Shown: positions 8,635 through 18,072, numbered from the stretch's first letter. The stretch: DNA of 64,000 nucleotides from Paenibacillus sp. SZ31 (GCF_012912005.1 NZ_JABBEA010000003.1:248001-312000), one strand, 5' to 3'. Notes: generated by a model not told the origin, from the sequence alone. Numbers and translations: made by a program.

Positions 8635-9114
8635 TTAACCGAGCAATTTCTCGATGTCTGCGATCATGGTCTCCGGAGATTCTTTCGGTTCAACACGACC
8701 TACTACTTCACCTTCACGGTTAACAAGGAACTTGGTAAAGTTCCATTGGATGTCGCTTGTTTCGCCTACGCCGGGTTGTTGCTCCTTCAGATATTGGAAC
8801 AGAGGATGTGTTTCCTCACCATTCACATCTACCTTGGCAAACACCGGGAAATTCACACCATAGTTAAGCTGGCAAAATGATTCGGCTTCCTCACTTGTAC
8901 CTGGCTCCTGCCCTCCAAACTGGTTACAAGGGAAACCCAGTACAACCAAGCCTTGATCGCGATAACGATCGTAGAGCTTTTGCAATTCACCGTATTGCGG
9001 GGTAAGTCCACACTTGCTGGCTGTATTGGCAATGACCAATACCTTACCTTGATACAGATCCAGTGAGACTTCCTGGTTCGCGGTGGTTACCGCCTGATAT
9101 GAATATACGGACAT
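8635..9114 (-). CDS. Glutathione peroxidase family thiol peroxidase
   Basis: A 159-residue Cys-type member of the GPx family (BsaA-like). The peroxidatic Cys35 lies in NTASKCGLTPQY, followed by FPCNQFGGQEPG (Gln69) and the WNFTKFLV motif (Trp124, Asn125), so the catalytic tetrad is intact. Bacterial Cys-GPx proteins reduce hydroperoxides with thioredoxin rather than glutathione as a rule; that preference is inferred from the family. Start ATG 9114 has GGGAGG 8 nt upstream; a longer frame from 9135 would overlap that site. Confidence 0.9.
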   Translation of the reverse strand: MSVYSYQAVTTANQEVSLDLYQGKVLVIANTASKCGLTPQYGELQKLYDRYRDQGLVVLGFPCNQFGGQEPGTSEEAESFCQLNYGVNFPVFAKVDVNGEETHPLFQYLKEQQPGVGETSDIQWNFTKFLVNREGEVVGRVEPKESPETMIADIEKLLG

Positions 9115-9189
9115 GACTGATTCCTCCCATGACATATGTTGGTTTGGACTGTTGCGAGCACGTTGGTATAACCAATGAACCTACAGCCT

Positions 9190-9204
9190 GTCTTATTATT
9201 ATAA
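9190..9204 (-). promoter_or_regulatory. Possible PerR-type box upstream of the peroxidase
   Basis: On the minus strand TTATAATAATAAGAC agrees with the PerR consensus TTATAATNATTATAA at 12 of 15 positions (one half-site perfect). The same bases could simply be a TATAAT -10 element, so the call is weak. Confidence 0.3.
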
Positions 9205-9266
9205 ACCTGATTCGATGCGATTACCAAATCTCGGATTTACCCATATCCCTTTGCTCCGGACGCACT

Positions 9267-10079
9267 TTAACCCGACTTGGCAGCCACAATCGCATCATAC
9301 CGCTCTTGCCGCTCGGTCTTGGTCAGTTTGGGACAGCTGTAACAGTAGTTCTGCCCACCGTACACCTGATAGTGCAGGCAGCATGTCGGCTTCATCAGCA
9401 TAGTCTCTCCCGGTTGATGCGGATTATCGATCTCGACCGGTTTGAATGACAGCAAGTTCTTGCGTAACCCCAGAATCTCCGGTGGCATGGCAATGACATG
9501 CTCATATCCCTGAATTACAGCTTCTCGTTCCAATTCTGTAATATCCATCTTTACCACCGTCGTCTTGAACCATCTCAAGATGGATGCGAGCTGTGCCCAC
9601 ATCTGACCCGTGTTTGCTTCTCCGGCAAGGGCCACTCCTTCAATCAGTGGTCGTAGTTGTTCGCCGTAATATGCTGTAAGTAACTCATTCCGCCAGAGGG
9701 ATCCACCTTCAATACCGTTATTGACTGAACCAGGATGGGCATGCTCAGTTGCATCTAAAAGTTGAAAATGGAGTACGGGGCGCCCCTCTTGAACCTCCAA
9801 CTGCAGTTGGATATTCTCCAGCGAAATATTCAGCGACGTGTCACACATGCAAGTCATGTAATGAATACCAAGCAATAGACCTCGAACAGAGTGCATGAAA
9901 TATACAGCAGCAGAGCGAAGAGAATCTGCACGCAGGTGCTCATTATAGGCTTCGAGCATAAGCTTTGCGTTCTCCGGATGTCTCAACAATGTCAAAGGCA
10001 TGCCAAAAACCGGTTCGTTAACCGGGCCGGTCGTTATACGTCCATATTGCTCTAACCACGTGTAGTTGATTGCTCCCAT
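9267..10079 (-). CDS. FhuF-like siderophore ferric reductase
   Basis: A 270-residue protein ending in the FhuF [2Fe-2S] ligand pattern Cys233-Cys234-x11-Cys246-x2-Cys249 (TCCLHYQVYGG, NYCYSCPKL). The remaining sequence resembles the IucA/FhuF-like fold only loosely. FhuF-type proteins reduce Fe3+ in imported hydroxamate siderophores in the cytoplasm, releasing iron. It lies 93 nt downstream of a siderophore ABC ATPase gene and is presumably co-transcribed from the Fur-controlled promoter. Start ATG 10079 is supported by GGGAGG (10090-10095); longer frames to 10127 start inside a hairpin and have no ribosome site. Confidence 0.8.
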   Translation of the reverse strand: MGAINYTWLEQYGRITTGPVNEPVFGMPLTLLRHPENAKLMLEAYNEHLRADSLRSAAVYFMHSVRGLLLGIHYMTCMCDTSLNISLENIQLQLEVQEGRPVLHFQLLDATEHAHPGSVNNGIEGGSLWRNELLTAYYGEQLRPLIEGVALAGEANTGQMWAQLASILRWFKTTVVKMDITELEREAVIQGYEHVIAMPPEILGLRKNLLSFKPVEIDNPHQPGETMLMKPTCCLHYQVYGGQNYCYSCPKLTKTERQERYDAIVAAKSG

Positions 10080-10103
10080 TGGTTGCAAACCTCCCATGAA
10101 TGC

Positions 10104-10140
10104 GAATGAGCCGCGTGCATTATGCACAGCGGCTTCATTC
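10104..10140 (-). other. Intercistronic hairpin upstream of the FhuF-like gene
   Basis: GAATGAGCCGC (10104-10114) pairs with GCGGCTTCATTC (10129-10140), one bulge, and the loop itself is the palindrome GTGCATTATGCAC. No T tract follows on the minus strand, so it is not a normal terminator. It lies 9 nt upstream of the reductase ribosome site and may set transcript stability or translation. Confidence 0.5.
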
Positions 10141-10172
10141 TATAATGTAAGGACCACGTATGGCCCATTTCG

Positions 10173-11060
10173 TTAACTTCCTGTCGCTTGACGAGCAAGT
10201 TGCTCTGTCCGTCCGCCTGCATGAACCATCGCGCTGTTCATGACCATCTGGTCTGGCGTTTTGGATTGCTGACGTTCACCTGCAAGAGCGTATGGCAAGC
10301 AAAGCGGTACACCGGAGCGCGGATCCGTTACGATATCTGCTTCGATGTTAAATACTTCACGAAGTACATCCGTGTTCATAACTTCCACGGGTGAACCATG
10401 TGCAATGGCTTTACCTTTTTTGATACCAATCATGTGATGAGCATAACGGGAAGCGTGGTTCAAGTCATGCACAACCATAACAATGGTACGATTGGCTGTG
10501 GCATTCAGCTGCTCCAGCAATTGCAATACTTCAAGCTGGTGAGCCATATCCAGGAACGTTGTCGGCTCGTCCAGGAAAAGGATGTCCGTTTCTTGGGCAA
10601 GTGCCATGGCAATCCAGGCACGTTGACGCTGTCCACCGGACAGTTGATCAATCGGACGATCATGGAATTCAGTCATGGCTGTCACTTCAATAGCCCATTC
10701 AATCATGCGTTTGTCTTCAGAACGCATGGAACCAAATCCTTTTTGATAAGGAAAACGTCCGTAGGATACCAGTTCAGTAACCGTAAGTCCTTCAGGGGCT
10801 GTCGGGTTCTGTGGCAAAATCGCAAGTTGCTTGGCAACTTCACGCGTAGACTGCTTATGGATGGACTTCCCGTCGAGCAATACATTACCTGCTTTTGGAG
10901 CCATAATACGTGCCATCGTTTTCAGGATAGTTGACTTCCCTGAACCATTGGCTCCAACAAGTGCTGTAATTTTTCCTTGGGGAATCTGAATATTCAGATC
11001 CTCTACAATTAGTCTTTCCTCATAAGCGATATCCAGCTTGGTCGTCTCCAGACGAAACAT
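10173..11060 (-). CDS. Iron-siderophore ABC transporter ATP-binding protein
   Basis: A 295-residue ABC ATPase of the FecE/FhuC/YusV class. Walker A GANGSGKST is at residues 36-44, the signature LSGGQRQR at about 139, Walker B DILFLDEPT follows, then D-loop and the switch His (VVHDLNH). It powers ferric-siderophore import through a membrane permease pair that is not encoded in this window, as in Bacillus YusV, which serves several permeases. The last 40 residues beyond the ABC domain are unusual but unconserved in appearance. Start ATG 11060 is used. The Fur box at its promoter and the following FhuF-like gene support iron scavenging. Confidence 0.9.
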   Translation of the reverse strand: MFRLETTKLDIAYEERLIVEDLNIQIPQGKITALVGANGSGKSTILKTMARIMAPKAGNVLLDGKSIHKQSTREVAKQLAILPQNPTAPEGLTVTELVSYGRFPYQKGFGSMRSEDKRMIEWAIEVTAMTEFHDRPIDQLSGGQRQRAWIAMALAQETDILFLDEPTTFLDMAHQLEVLQLLEQLNATANRTIVMVVHDLNHASRYAHHMIGIKKGKAIAHGSPVEVMNTDVLREVFNIEADIVTDPRSGVPLCLPYALAGERQQSKTPDQMVMNSAMVHAGGRTEQLARQATGS

Positions 11061-11163
11061 GCGATCATCCCTCTCTCATTTATCCCGGTTATGTAATCCG
11101 GCTATGACAACGAAAACGAAATTGTAATTCTGAGTATTTCCGGCGCAAAAATCTTATACATTA

Positions 11164-11193
11164 AAGATACTGATAATCATTATCATTTGTCAA
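11164..11193 (-). promoter_or_regulatory. Fur-controlled promoter
   Basis: On the minus strand TTGACA (11193-11188), 18-nt spacer, TATCTT (11169-11164). The spacer contains TGATAATCATTATCA (11171-11185), a perfect 7-1-7 Fur box. Iron-replete repression of the ATPase-reductase pair is expected. The rest of the 11061-11556 gap is AT-rich and shows only the terminator listed next. Confidence 0.8.
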
Positions 11194-11407
11194 CATAAAA
11201 AACCAAATTTTCTGCTTTTTTCGAGCTTTATTCGGTCTTTTTGAAGCAGATATCTTACTCTCTTTCCGATTACACATGAGAGCTTTTCTCATTCATTCCG
11301 CGCACTTCACCACTTCTGACAATCTTTCGAGCTCTTGAATCGCAAATTTTGTGTCCGAATTGTGAATGACTGATTTATTTTCATGCAATGGCTGTATCCG
11401 CCATATC

Positions 11408-11452
11408 AAAAAAAAAAATAGATGACCTTGAATCTAGAGTTCAAGGTCATCT
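11408..11452 (-). terminator. Terminator of the vWA/tubulin/GTPase cluster
   Basis: Perfect 13-bp stem AGATGACCTTGAA/TTCAAGGTCATCT (11420-11432 with 11440-11452) followed on the minus strand by ten T residues. It is the only strong terminator found downstream of the seven minus-strand genes up to 26 kb. Confidence 0.85.
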
Positions 11453-11556
11453 CACATACGCTCGTTTAATAAGGTATGAAGTCAGCATTTTTCAATATTT
11501 GGTCAAAAGGCACTCCATGAATCTATGCAACACGCTCAAATAATATGATTTACAGC

Positions 11557-14500
11557 TTAATTAGGCTGCGGCATCAATTGGATTACCGTCATCCCGCCCT
11601 GCGTGCTCTGCACACTGGCAATACTCTCGGCATCAAGATCTGCTGGAAGACTGATCTGCAATCCATACGGATAGAGACGATCTACCTCTCCAATAGACAG
11701 CTGTGCAGAATTGGTCGCATCCGCATCCTGTTCATTGGATACAGATGTGTCAGGCGATGTCGAACCAGTAACTTGATCTGCATCCGTACCTTGATCCGTG
11801 TCTCCACTCGCAGCATTAGACGATGCATTCGTCCCTGTATCCGTTGTTGTATCGGTAGCAGGATCTGAAGTGGCATCACCCGATATTGCTGGATCTGCCT
11901 GCTGAACGCCATCCTCCGTCTGCTCTGTGTTCCCCTCGTTTCCGGCTGAGGAACCATCTGTGCTTCCTTCGGAAGTACTCCCTGAACCACCATCGGATGT
12001 ATCTTGGGTATCTGGCTCCTCATTCCGATTAAAACTCTCCCACTTGCCTGTAGTATCCAACTCCTGAGTACTATCATCCTTCATCGTCAATTGCAGTGAG
12101 CTTTGCTCAAACTCAGTGCTTCCCGTATCATTCCTGAAACGGATCACCAGTTGAGCAGGTGATTGCGTACCCTCCTGTTCACTCGCAGGAATCATATAAG
12201 CAATCTGCTCCGCGAGCTGTACCTCAGGTTCAGCCGGTATGACAGGCTCCTGGGTAGATGGAGGGGGTGCCGCTGGCGGCTCTACAGAATCTTTCATCCA
12301 TGCATATGTACCGCCAGCAATACCCAGAACCAGGATCAAGAGGATTAATCCGAACAGATTTTTCCTTTTACCCGTTAGCATCCGCACCAGTGGAGAGGAC
12401 AATTCCGTCTTCGCACGGTCATAGACCGGCTTCATTGTCTTGCTGGCTCTCACGTAATACGGTTTGAAAGCTGACTTCGACTTGAATGCTTCACGGTCAT
12501 GGGCTTTGAAATACGCCACGATCGCATCCGCATATCCTTTATGCGCATTGGAACCCCGGACAAACATTCGATGATCTCCTGACCATTCGAAGAATGGATA
12601 CAGCCCCTCAGCACGACTTGCATTGGTGCGGATGAATTCAGTCAGGCCAGGATAATCCAACCGGTTGCTGCCGCTTCCTCCCCGATAAAAAGCCATCGGT
12701 AAAGCTTCATATACCGCGATCCCCGGATTAACCTGTAACTCTCCGGCAAGCCAGCGACGCGACCAGCGTTGAAGTTCATTACGTTCTGCCAGGGAAAGTG
12801 CCTCCAATGCCTCTTCTTCATTCCCCTCGCCACTAAGCCACACTCTCGCAGCCAGCATCATGTTCGTTCGAGCAGATACATCAGAACCCTGACGTGCCGC
12901 CCAATCCCGAACCTCATTGCCATGCTGCAAAATATCAATGCTTAATAGCTGTTCACGGTTAACCCGTTCCAGATCCAGATCCTGAATCATAAACAGGTTA
13001 ATGACATAAGCCAGCTTGTCTGCAAGGCGGGTTAACTCCTCCTGATATGCCGGATCTTGACTGGCAGACGAAGATCCCCCTTTGCGATTAGGACGGGCTG
13101 TAGCTTCAGATTGACCAATTCGTGCCGTAATGCCTGTATCATAGGTGACATCAGCGGATACCCGATCCAGTATGTTAACACGCTGGAGGGCTTCATTCGC
13201 AGACTGTACCGGATTAGGCGCAGAACATAACCGTTCACGCAGCTCACTCGCTGTCCGCTCCTGCAAGAAGCTGTAGTGGATCGCAGATGGATGGGACGTA
13301 ACCCATCTTCGGATCACTTCCACAACGTTCGCTGCCGATTCCGTGCGTTTCAGCTGATTGTCCAGATAAGGCTCGAACAACAGCTTGGTGAGCGATTCAT
13401 TGGCCAATACTTTATCAAAGAAAGCCCGATTCAGCTGAGGATCTCGATCCAGCACAGCATACAATTCCTGTACAGCACGCATCCGCTTCTGAGCACGGGC
13501 ATTATTTACACCGTAGATGAAATAGTCAACAATCCAGGATTGCACCACCGGCGCGGCAACACTGAAATATTCGCCAATGCGAGCTGCGACGTCTTCTTCG
13601 GGTACGTTCTCACGCTTCACGCTGTCCAGTTCCCTGCTGAGCAAGGTCAGGAACAGCTCGTTCAGACGGGAACGTTGCTGTAATCCACCATCCGGCTTCA
13701 AATAGGTCAGCAAGCCACTCAGGACGTGACTTTTGTTATCCAGATAGAGGTCTTCCATGCCTTGTTCGAGACCATAGAACACCGCAAGTTCGCCATAGGC
13801 TTCAATGGAAAGTTCCCGCCCAGGTTCCATGCCGGACATCATTTCATCCGCAAACGTATAGAACGCATCCGCCGCACCAGGTTCCTGCAATAAAGCCCAG
13901 GCGAATTCCGCATAAGGTAACTTCGCCACAGATGCATCCGCATGTGTCACTCTGCCGGATACCAGATCAAAGGTGAAATCCTTCTCCGTATTCCGGTCTT
14001 TCGGACGTAACGTCCCTCGCTCAACAAACTGGACGTGGATGCCCTTCTTGGCCTGTGGCTCCTTGGCAAACGTCATGAATCCCAGCTGCCGCCGGAATGC
14101 GTATGGTAAAGCCGTGTACAGCAAACGTAACAATCCTTTGGCCCCTGCTGTCACTTCCTCTGCGGGAAGGTCCAGCGCAATGTATACTTTTCTACGTGTC
14201 GCTACAGACTGCATTACCGCATAGAGCAGGCGCTTGAACAGCACTTCGTTCATTTTCAAAGCGCTCAGCACTTGGGTTGGTGATCCTACGCCAGCATCGG
14301 TCGCCCCACCCTGTCCGCTCCTAGGTGATATAGGCAATTCAGCAAGCGCCGGCAGAACTGTACCTTGTTCGATGTCATAGGACGTGGCGAACACGGCATC
14401 CAGCCAGCCGCCTTGTTTCATCTGCTCTTCCGAACGTTCGGGAGACAAGACGTAATTATGTGCAAAAAAGGCACTGCGCAGCCCGGTGAAATCCGCCGAC

Positions 14501-14775
14501 TGGTACACATTTTGCCCAAGAATCGTCTCTCCACTCTCCAGATGAAGCAGGTGAATGGAAGCCGGAAACTTCGTCTCGTCCTTCTCGCTACGGCCTGTGA
14601 GCTCCGCTGGAGCGTCATAGACACAGTAGGGGTGAAGCACTTTTTTGATAAAAGAAGGGTCCAGTCCCGGCGATGCCGCAACCGTATCGAACCCCTCTGT
14701 TGTGCGAAACACCCCGCGCCGCTCTCGGGTATACAGCTGTTGTTCAATGGGCGGGGTTACGGAAGAACGCATCAT
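11557..14775 (-). CDS. Membrane-anchored GTPase-associated (GAP1-like) protein
   Basis: A 1072-residue protein. The N-terminal part (IEQQLYTRERRGVFRTTEGFDTVAASPGL) resembles the start of the GTPase-associated protein 1 families found beside conflict-system GTPases; this match is from memory and should be treated as inference. A large helical cytoplasmic region follows. One membrane helix lies at about 806-828 (LFGLILLILVLGIAGGTYAW), then a Pro-rich linker, a beta-like segment and a Ser/Thr/Asp-rich low-complexity stretch (about 898-1000), so the C-terminus is probably outside. No signal peptide is seen. ATG 14775 overlaps the upstream GTPase stop by ATGA and has GGGGAGAG as ribosome site, so the two proteins are translationally coupled. 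Confidence 0.65.
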   Translation of the reverse strand: MMRSSVTPPIEQQLYTRERRGVFRTTEGFDTVAASPGLDPSFIKKVLHPYCVYDAPAELTGRSEKDETKFPASIHLLHLESGETILGQNVYQSADFTGLRSAFFAHNYVLSPERSEEQMKQGGWLDAVFATSYDIEQGTVLPALAELPISPRSGQGGATDAGVGSPTQVLSALKMNEVLFKRLLYAVMQSVATRRKVYIALDLPAEEVTAGAKGLLRLLYTALPYAFRRQLGFMTFAKEPQAKKGIHVQFVERGTLRPKDRNTEKDFTFDLVSGRVTHADASVAKLPYAEFAWALLQEPGAADAFYTFADEMMSGMEPGRELSIEAYGELAVFYGLEQGMEDLYLDNKSHVLSGLLTYLKPDGGLQQRSRLNELFLTLLSRELDSVKRENVPEEDVAARIGEYFSVAAPVVQSWIVDYFIYGVNNARAQKRMRAVQELYAVLDRDPQLNRAFFDKVLANESLTKLLFEPYLDNQLKRTESAANVVEVIRRWVTSHPSAIHYSFLQERTASELRERLCSAPNPVQSANEALQRVNILDRVSADVTYDTGITARIGQSEATARPNRKGGSSSASQDPAYQEELTRLADKLAYVINLFMIQDLDLERVNREQLLSIDILQHGNEVRDWAARQGSDVSARTNMMLAARVWLSGEGNEEEALEALSLAERNELQRWSRRWLAGELQVNPGIAVYEALPMAFYRGGSGSNRLDYPGLTEFIRTNASRAEGLYPFFEWSGDHRMFVRGSNAHKGYADAIVAYFKAHDREAFKSKSAFKPYYVRASKTMKPVYDRAKTELSSPLVRMLTGKRKNLFGLILLILVLGIAGGTYAWMKDSVEPPAAPPPSTQEPVIPAEPEVQLAEQIAYMIPASEQEGTQSPAQLVIRFRNDTGSTEFEQSSLQLTMKDDSTQELDTTGKWESFNRNEEPDTQDTSDGGSGSTSEGSTDGSSAGNEGNTEQTEDGVQQADPAISGDATSDPATDTTTDTGTNASSNAASGDTDQGTDADQVTGSTSPDTSVSNEQDADATNSAQLSIGEVDRLYPYGLQISLPADLDAESIASVQSTQGGMTVIQLMPQPN

Positions 14776-16031
14776 CCCACTCTCCCCTCAATGTACTTCA
14801 GCTTGTACAACAGCCACAGGAAAGGTTCATCCACGCGGATCGGGCTAACCACACCCTGCAATTTCATATCCACCGGATTGCTGCCCAGCGCAGATACTGC
14901 GAAATAGGCTGTATCTTTGAAGTACACATCCATCGTGCCCTTGAACGGACGATCCACCTTCTCGATAAAACGCCGGATCTCCCCGTCGATATTCTCGAAC
15001 TCGGTTAGGTCAAACCAATCGCGGTGCACCATATTGCGGAAGACATTACTGTTCGATTTGATATAATCCCCCTCTTCATCCTTCAGGGAATGCAGCATGT
15101 CGCTTTTCGTGAGCACAACAGCCGTTGGAATATTGGTCTTTGCTTTGTCCTGATACGCGATAAAATCTCCGAACATCGTCAGCACCACGTCACGCGGCTC
15201 ATCGTATCGTGGTGTCCACTCTCCCGGCTCGTTGCCGAGGTTAATGCGAATCTTGTCCCGAATCGAACGAATCTGAAGCGGGTCCACCATGAACAGAATA
15301 CCTGCCGAGTTCTTGATGTGCTGCCCGTGAAGTCCGAGATAATCCTGCTCCACCATACCTTCACCCGCAACGTCAAAGAACACCAAGGTCAGCGGCGCTT
15401 TATCTTCATCCTTGAACACAAACTGGAAGATAAACGGCTCCTGCAACTTCTCCTTCTGCGTGGAATCCAGCAGATCGCCCCGTTCGAACAACGGTTCTTC
15501 ATAATCCGCACGGAATCGGCGGCTTATCTCCGCATTCAATGGCATGCAAGCCGCGTCAAAATGATCGGCCGTATAATGCTGCAATGTATGAATTAATGAA
15601 GTCATGTAGACGGATTTACCTACCTGAGATGCACCAATGATGGATATGATATTGCTCGGTGCTTTACCTGCCGTAACAGGTAGCTCGTTATGACATTGCG
15701 GACACAACCGGCGACGTGTAACGACACCATACCGATCGTTCAGACCCATCACGATGTTATCGGAATAAATCCGATGTTCCTCCGGTACATCATGCGGAGC
15801 CAATACGGCCTCCATATCAAATACCGTGTCGAGTCCGAATCTTTCACGATACCGATTCAACTTCGCATCTTCCCCGAGTGCGTAGTCCTCATCATCATCG
15901 CGGTGATGGGCGGCGCGGAACACTACCTCTTCCGGTGAAAACTTACTGAAACAATAAGGGCACACAATATCGTAAAACAGCGGACGTTCCTCCGGCTGTT
16001 GTCTCTTCAAAAACCGACTAAAAAAGCTCAT
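14772..16031 (-). CDS. Zinc-ribbon P-loop GTPase (DO-GTPase2-like)
   Basis: A 419-residue protein combining a split zinc ribbon (C24-x2-C27 in CPYCF, C110-x2-C113 in CPQCH) with a complete GTPase core: P-loop GASQVGKS (133-140), G3 DVAGEG (220-225), G4 TKSD (308-311), G5 SAL (380-382). The ribbon is interrupted by an acidic/His-rich insert (HHRDDDEDY). This resembles the GTPase of predicted ternary conflict systems in which a GAP1 protein is the partner; that assignment is inferred from memory and context. It probably binds GTP in the cytoplasm and controls the coupled membrane protein. Start ATG 16031 lies 8 nt after GGGGAGGG; GTG 16037 is too close. Confidence 0.75.
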   Translation of the reverse strand: MSFFSRFLKRQQPEERPLFYDIVCPYCFSKFSPEEVVFRAAHHRDDDEDYALGEDAKLNRYRERFGLDTVFDMEAVLAPHDVPEEHRIYSDNIVMGLNDRYGVVTRRRLCPQCHNELPVTAGKAPSNIISIIGASQVGKSVYMTSLIHTLQHYTADHFDAACMPLNAEISRRFRADYEEPLFERGDLLDSTQKEKLQEPFIFQFVFKDEDKAPLTLVFFDVAGEGMVEQDYLGLHGQHIKNSAGILFMVDPLQIRSIRDKIRINLGNEPGEWTPRYDEPRDVVLTMFGDFIAYQDKAKTNIPTAVVLTKSDMLHSLKDEEGDYIKSNSNVFRNMVHRDWFDLTEFENIDGEIRRFIEKVDRPFKGTMDVYFKDTAYFAVSALGSNPVDMKLQGVVSPIRVDEPFLWLLYKLKYIEGRVG

Positions 16032-16068
16032 AGCCACTCCCCTCCCCTGATCAGTTAGACTAAGATGA

Positions 16069-16111
16069 TTTACACTTGCACTACGATGACAGAGTAACCT
16101 TCCAATCGCTG
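16069..16111 (+). repeat. Half copy of the cluster inverted-repeat element
   Basis: TTACACTTGCACTACGATG, then ACAGAGTAACCTTCC and ATCGCTG, closely parallels the left arm of the element at 24040-24188. No right arm is present here. It fills the short gap between the GTPase and the beta-rich protein gene. Confidence 0.6.
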
Positions 16112-16121
16112 GTCCAACTAT

Positions 16122-16769
16122 CTAGTCTGATATAAGTCGATAGGCGGCTCCATATTTCGGTCCGTCCGTGAAGAATAATCGCACATAATCATCCTTGGCA
16201 ACTTCAACGGGCGGCATCTCATTTCTTCCGGGAGCAAAATCACTCACAAAAGGATACACCGTACCATCCTCCTTATTCAACGGAACCCCGCCCTGTTTGC
16301 GAACATAACAGAGGGCTTCCTTTGGAACAGGTACTTCCGCTGTGACGGTGATCAATACACTTTTTCGTTTCTGAAAAAAACCGCTCTTGTAACGAATGGA
16401 AAAGCGGATATCCGCCTTCCCTGCGCTTGCAATCACCATGTTGTCCTCGTCTCGTTGACGGATCAGTACAGGTCCCTCTTCCTGCATCTGACACACATAC
16501 ACGGTGTACTTGATGGCACCAAAACCTGTGATCCGATCCGTGTAACCATTGCTCGCCTTATATTCCTCTCTTGTGTACAGCTTCAGCTTGCCCTGTGCAG
16601 GCTCTTCCCCGGTACGATCATCGCTCATCATATCCAGCTCCAGCCGTTCCACATAGACAGCTTCTACCCGTTCCGGCCAGAGCCAGCGAAGTGTACAACG
16701 TCCTTCGTCCACCGCAAGTGTCAGTTTTCGAATCAAGGGTGTCGAAGGGTCTGCATCCGTAAACCGCAT
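16122..16769 (-). CDS. Hypothetical beta-rich protein of the vWA/tubulin cluster
   Basis: A 215-residue protein not recognised by family. The sequence alternates hydrophobic residues as in beta sandwiches and has no signal peptide or membrane helix, so it is probably cytoplasmic. Repeated strand-like segments (TVYVCQMQEEG, RFSIRYKSGFFQKRKSVLITVTAEV) suggest two immunoglobulin-like or FHA-like sheets. Start ATG 16769 is chosen because GGGAGG (16779-16784) is 9 nt upstream; longer frames run into the preceding vWA gene, which ends at 16789. It sits between the membrane vWA protein and the GTPase in one operon, so a scaffold or adaptor role is a guess. Confidence 0.6.
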   Translation of the reverse strand: MRFTDADPSTPLIRKLTLAVDEGRCTLRWLWPERVEAVYVERLELDMMSDDRTGEEPAQGKLKLYTREEYKASNGYTDRITGFGAIKYTVYVCQMQEEGPVLIRQRDEDNMVIASAGKADIRFSIRYKSGFFQKRKSVLITVTAEVPVPKEALCYVRKQGGVPLNKEDGTVYPFVSDFAPGRNEMPPVEVAKDDYVRLFFTDGPKYGAAYRLISD

Positions 16770-16788
16770 TTCCATTGACCTCCCGACG

Positions 16789-18072
16789 TTAGAATCCTTT
16801 GCTGCGTGTATCTCTTGCTCTCTGACCGAATCCTTCAGCCGAAGAAGTTCCGCCACCAGCTTCGCGACGACCTCTACTCTTCCGCGGCGTGTTCTCCCTA
16901 ATCGGAACAATCCAGGAGAAGAGGGTCAGTACGCCAGACAAAATGAGCATCGCACCAAGTCGTACGAATGTATCACCCACGTTCGAACCGTCGAGGCCCC
17001 ATTCCAGCAGAAGTCCTGCCAGTAGACCCGACACCGCACCACCAATACCGAAGCTGAGCGCGAGATGACGGTTATCAAACACGAGTCCGAGTGATACACC
17101 CAGCGCCACGCCAATCAGTAACACGGCTGCTACACGGAAAATCGCCAGATAAACGCTATGCTCCATCATGCCTGTACGCTCCGTTACCAGCGTCCGTTCA
17201 TCTATCGTATCGTAGATCTGCTGGAATGCCAGATTCAGACCACCGGAATCCGGTACATCATAGTACATGCCACCCGTTTGTTGGGCAATATTACGCAGCA
17301 GATCTGTTCCTGATGGGTCCACTAGACTTAGGCCGACCGTATTGATGGAGATCTGTTCACTCGCATATTGGGACAAAATATCTGCCGTATCCGCTTCACT
17401 GAAGCCATCGGATAACAAGATGACCACTGTACCGCGTTTCGGGTCCTGTTTGCCCCGAATCTGTTCCATGCCTTCCCTCAGCACGGCATCAAAATTGGTG
17501 CCACCCGAAGTTGTAACAATGTCATCGATTTTGCTATAAACCTCATTCTTGGCCGCTTCACTATCGAGCGCAATAAACGGCTGTAACAACTGCGGTTGGT
17601 CATCAAACGTAATGACAGCTACCTGTTTGTCACTCTCCATTTGGCTGATCAGTGTCTTGGCTGCTTCAAAGCGTCCGTTATCCGGATCTGTCTCGCTCAT
17701 GCTGCCCGAGTTATCGATCATTAGTACGATGTCCTTCACTTGCTTCACACCGCCCGGATTGATCTGATACAACAATTGCAGGGCGAGTCCAACAACAAAC
17801 AACAGAGCGAGTGTTGCCGGAACAAGCAGTTTCCACGACAGTCCCAGATACCGGAGCTTCCATGAAGCGCCATTCAGCTTGGGTGAGATTATCTCTGCGA
17901 TCAAACAGAACAATCCAACGCTCAGCGCCAGTACGCCAAAGTATAATCCCATCAGCAACAGACGTGGCATCTCCCCAAGCCATTGACGCAGCATGATTTC
18001 TCCTGCCGCAAAGCCCACTGCCCCGCCAATCAGGCTGAACAGGACCAGGAGAAGATTGATTTTTCGCTGCAT
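16789..18072 (-). CDS. Membrane vWA-domain protein
   Basis: A 427-residue protein with three N-terminal membrane helices (about 5-25, 37-60, 81-102), a vWA domain with complete MIDAS (DNSGS 120-124, the Thr in GGTNFD, the Asp in LLSDGFSE), then three or more C-terminal helices and a basic Arg/Gly-rich tail. vWA domains bind protein partners through a metal ion. Here the domain sits between membrane helices, as in bacterial BatA-like and conflict-system vWA proteins. Start ATG 18072 is preferred (AAAGGA 11 nt upstream); ATG 18093 lacks a site. The operon places it with a second, secreted vWA protein and a tubulin-like GTPase. Confidence 0.8.
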   Translation of the reverse strand: MQRKINLLLVLFSLIGGAVGFAAGEIMLRQWLGEMPRLLLMGLYFGVLALSVGLFCLIAEIISPKLNGASWKLRYLGLSWKLLVPATLALLFVVGLALQLLYQINPGGVKQVKDIVLMIDNSGSMSETDPDNGRFEAAKTLISQMESDKQVAVITFDDQPQLLQPFIALDSEAAKNEVYSKIDDIVTTSGGTNFDAVLREGMEQIRGKQDPKRGTVVILLSDGFSEADTADILSQYASEQISINTVGLSLVDPSGTDLLRNIAQQTGGMYYDVPDSGGLNLAFQQIYDTIDERTLVTERTGMMEHSVYLAIFRVAAVLLIGVALGVSLGLVFDNRHLALSFGIGGAVSGLLAGLLLEWGLDGSNVGDTFVRLGAMLILSGVLTLFSWIVPIRENTPRKSRGRREAGGGTSSAEGFGQRARDTRSKGF

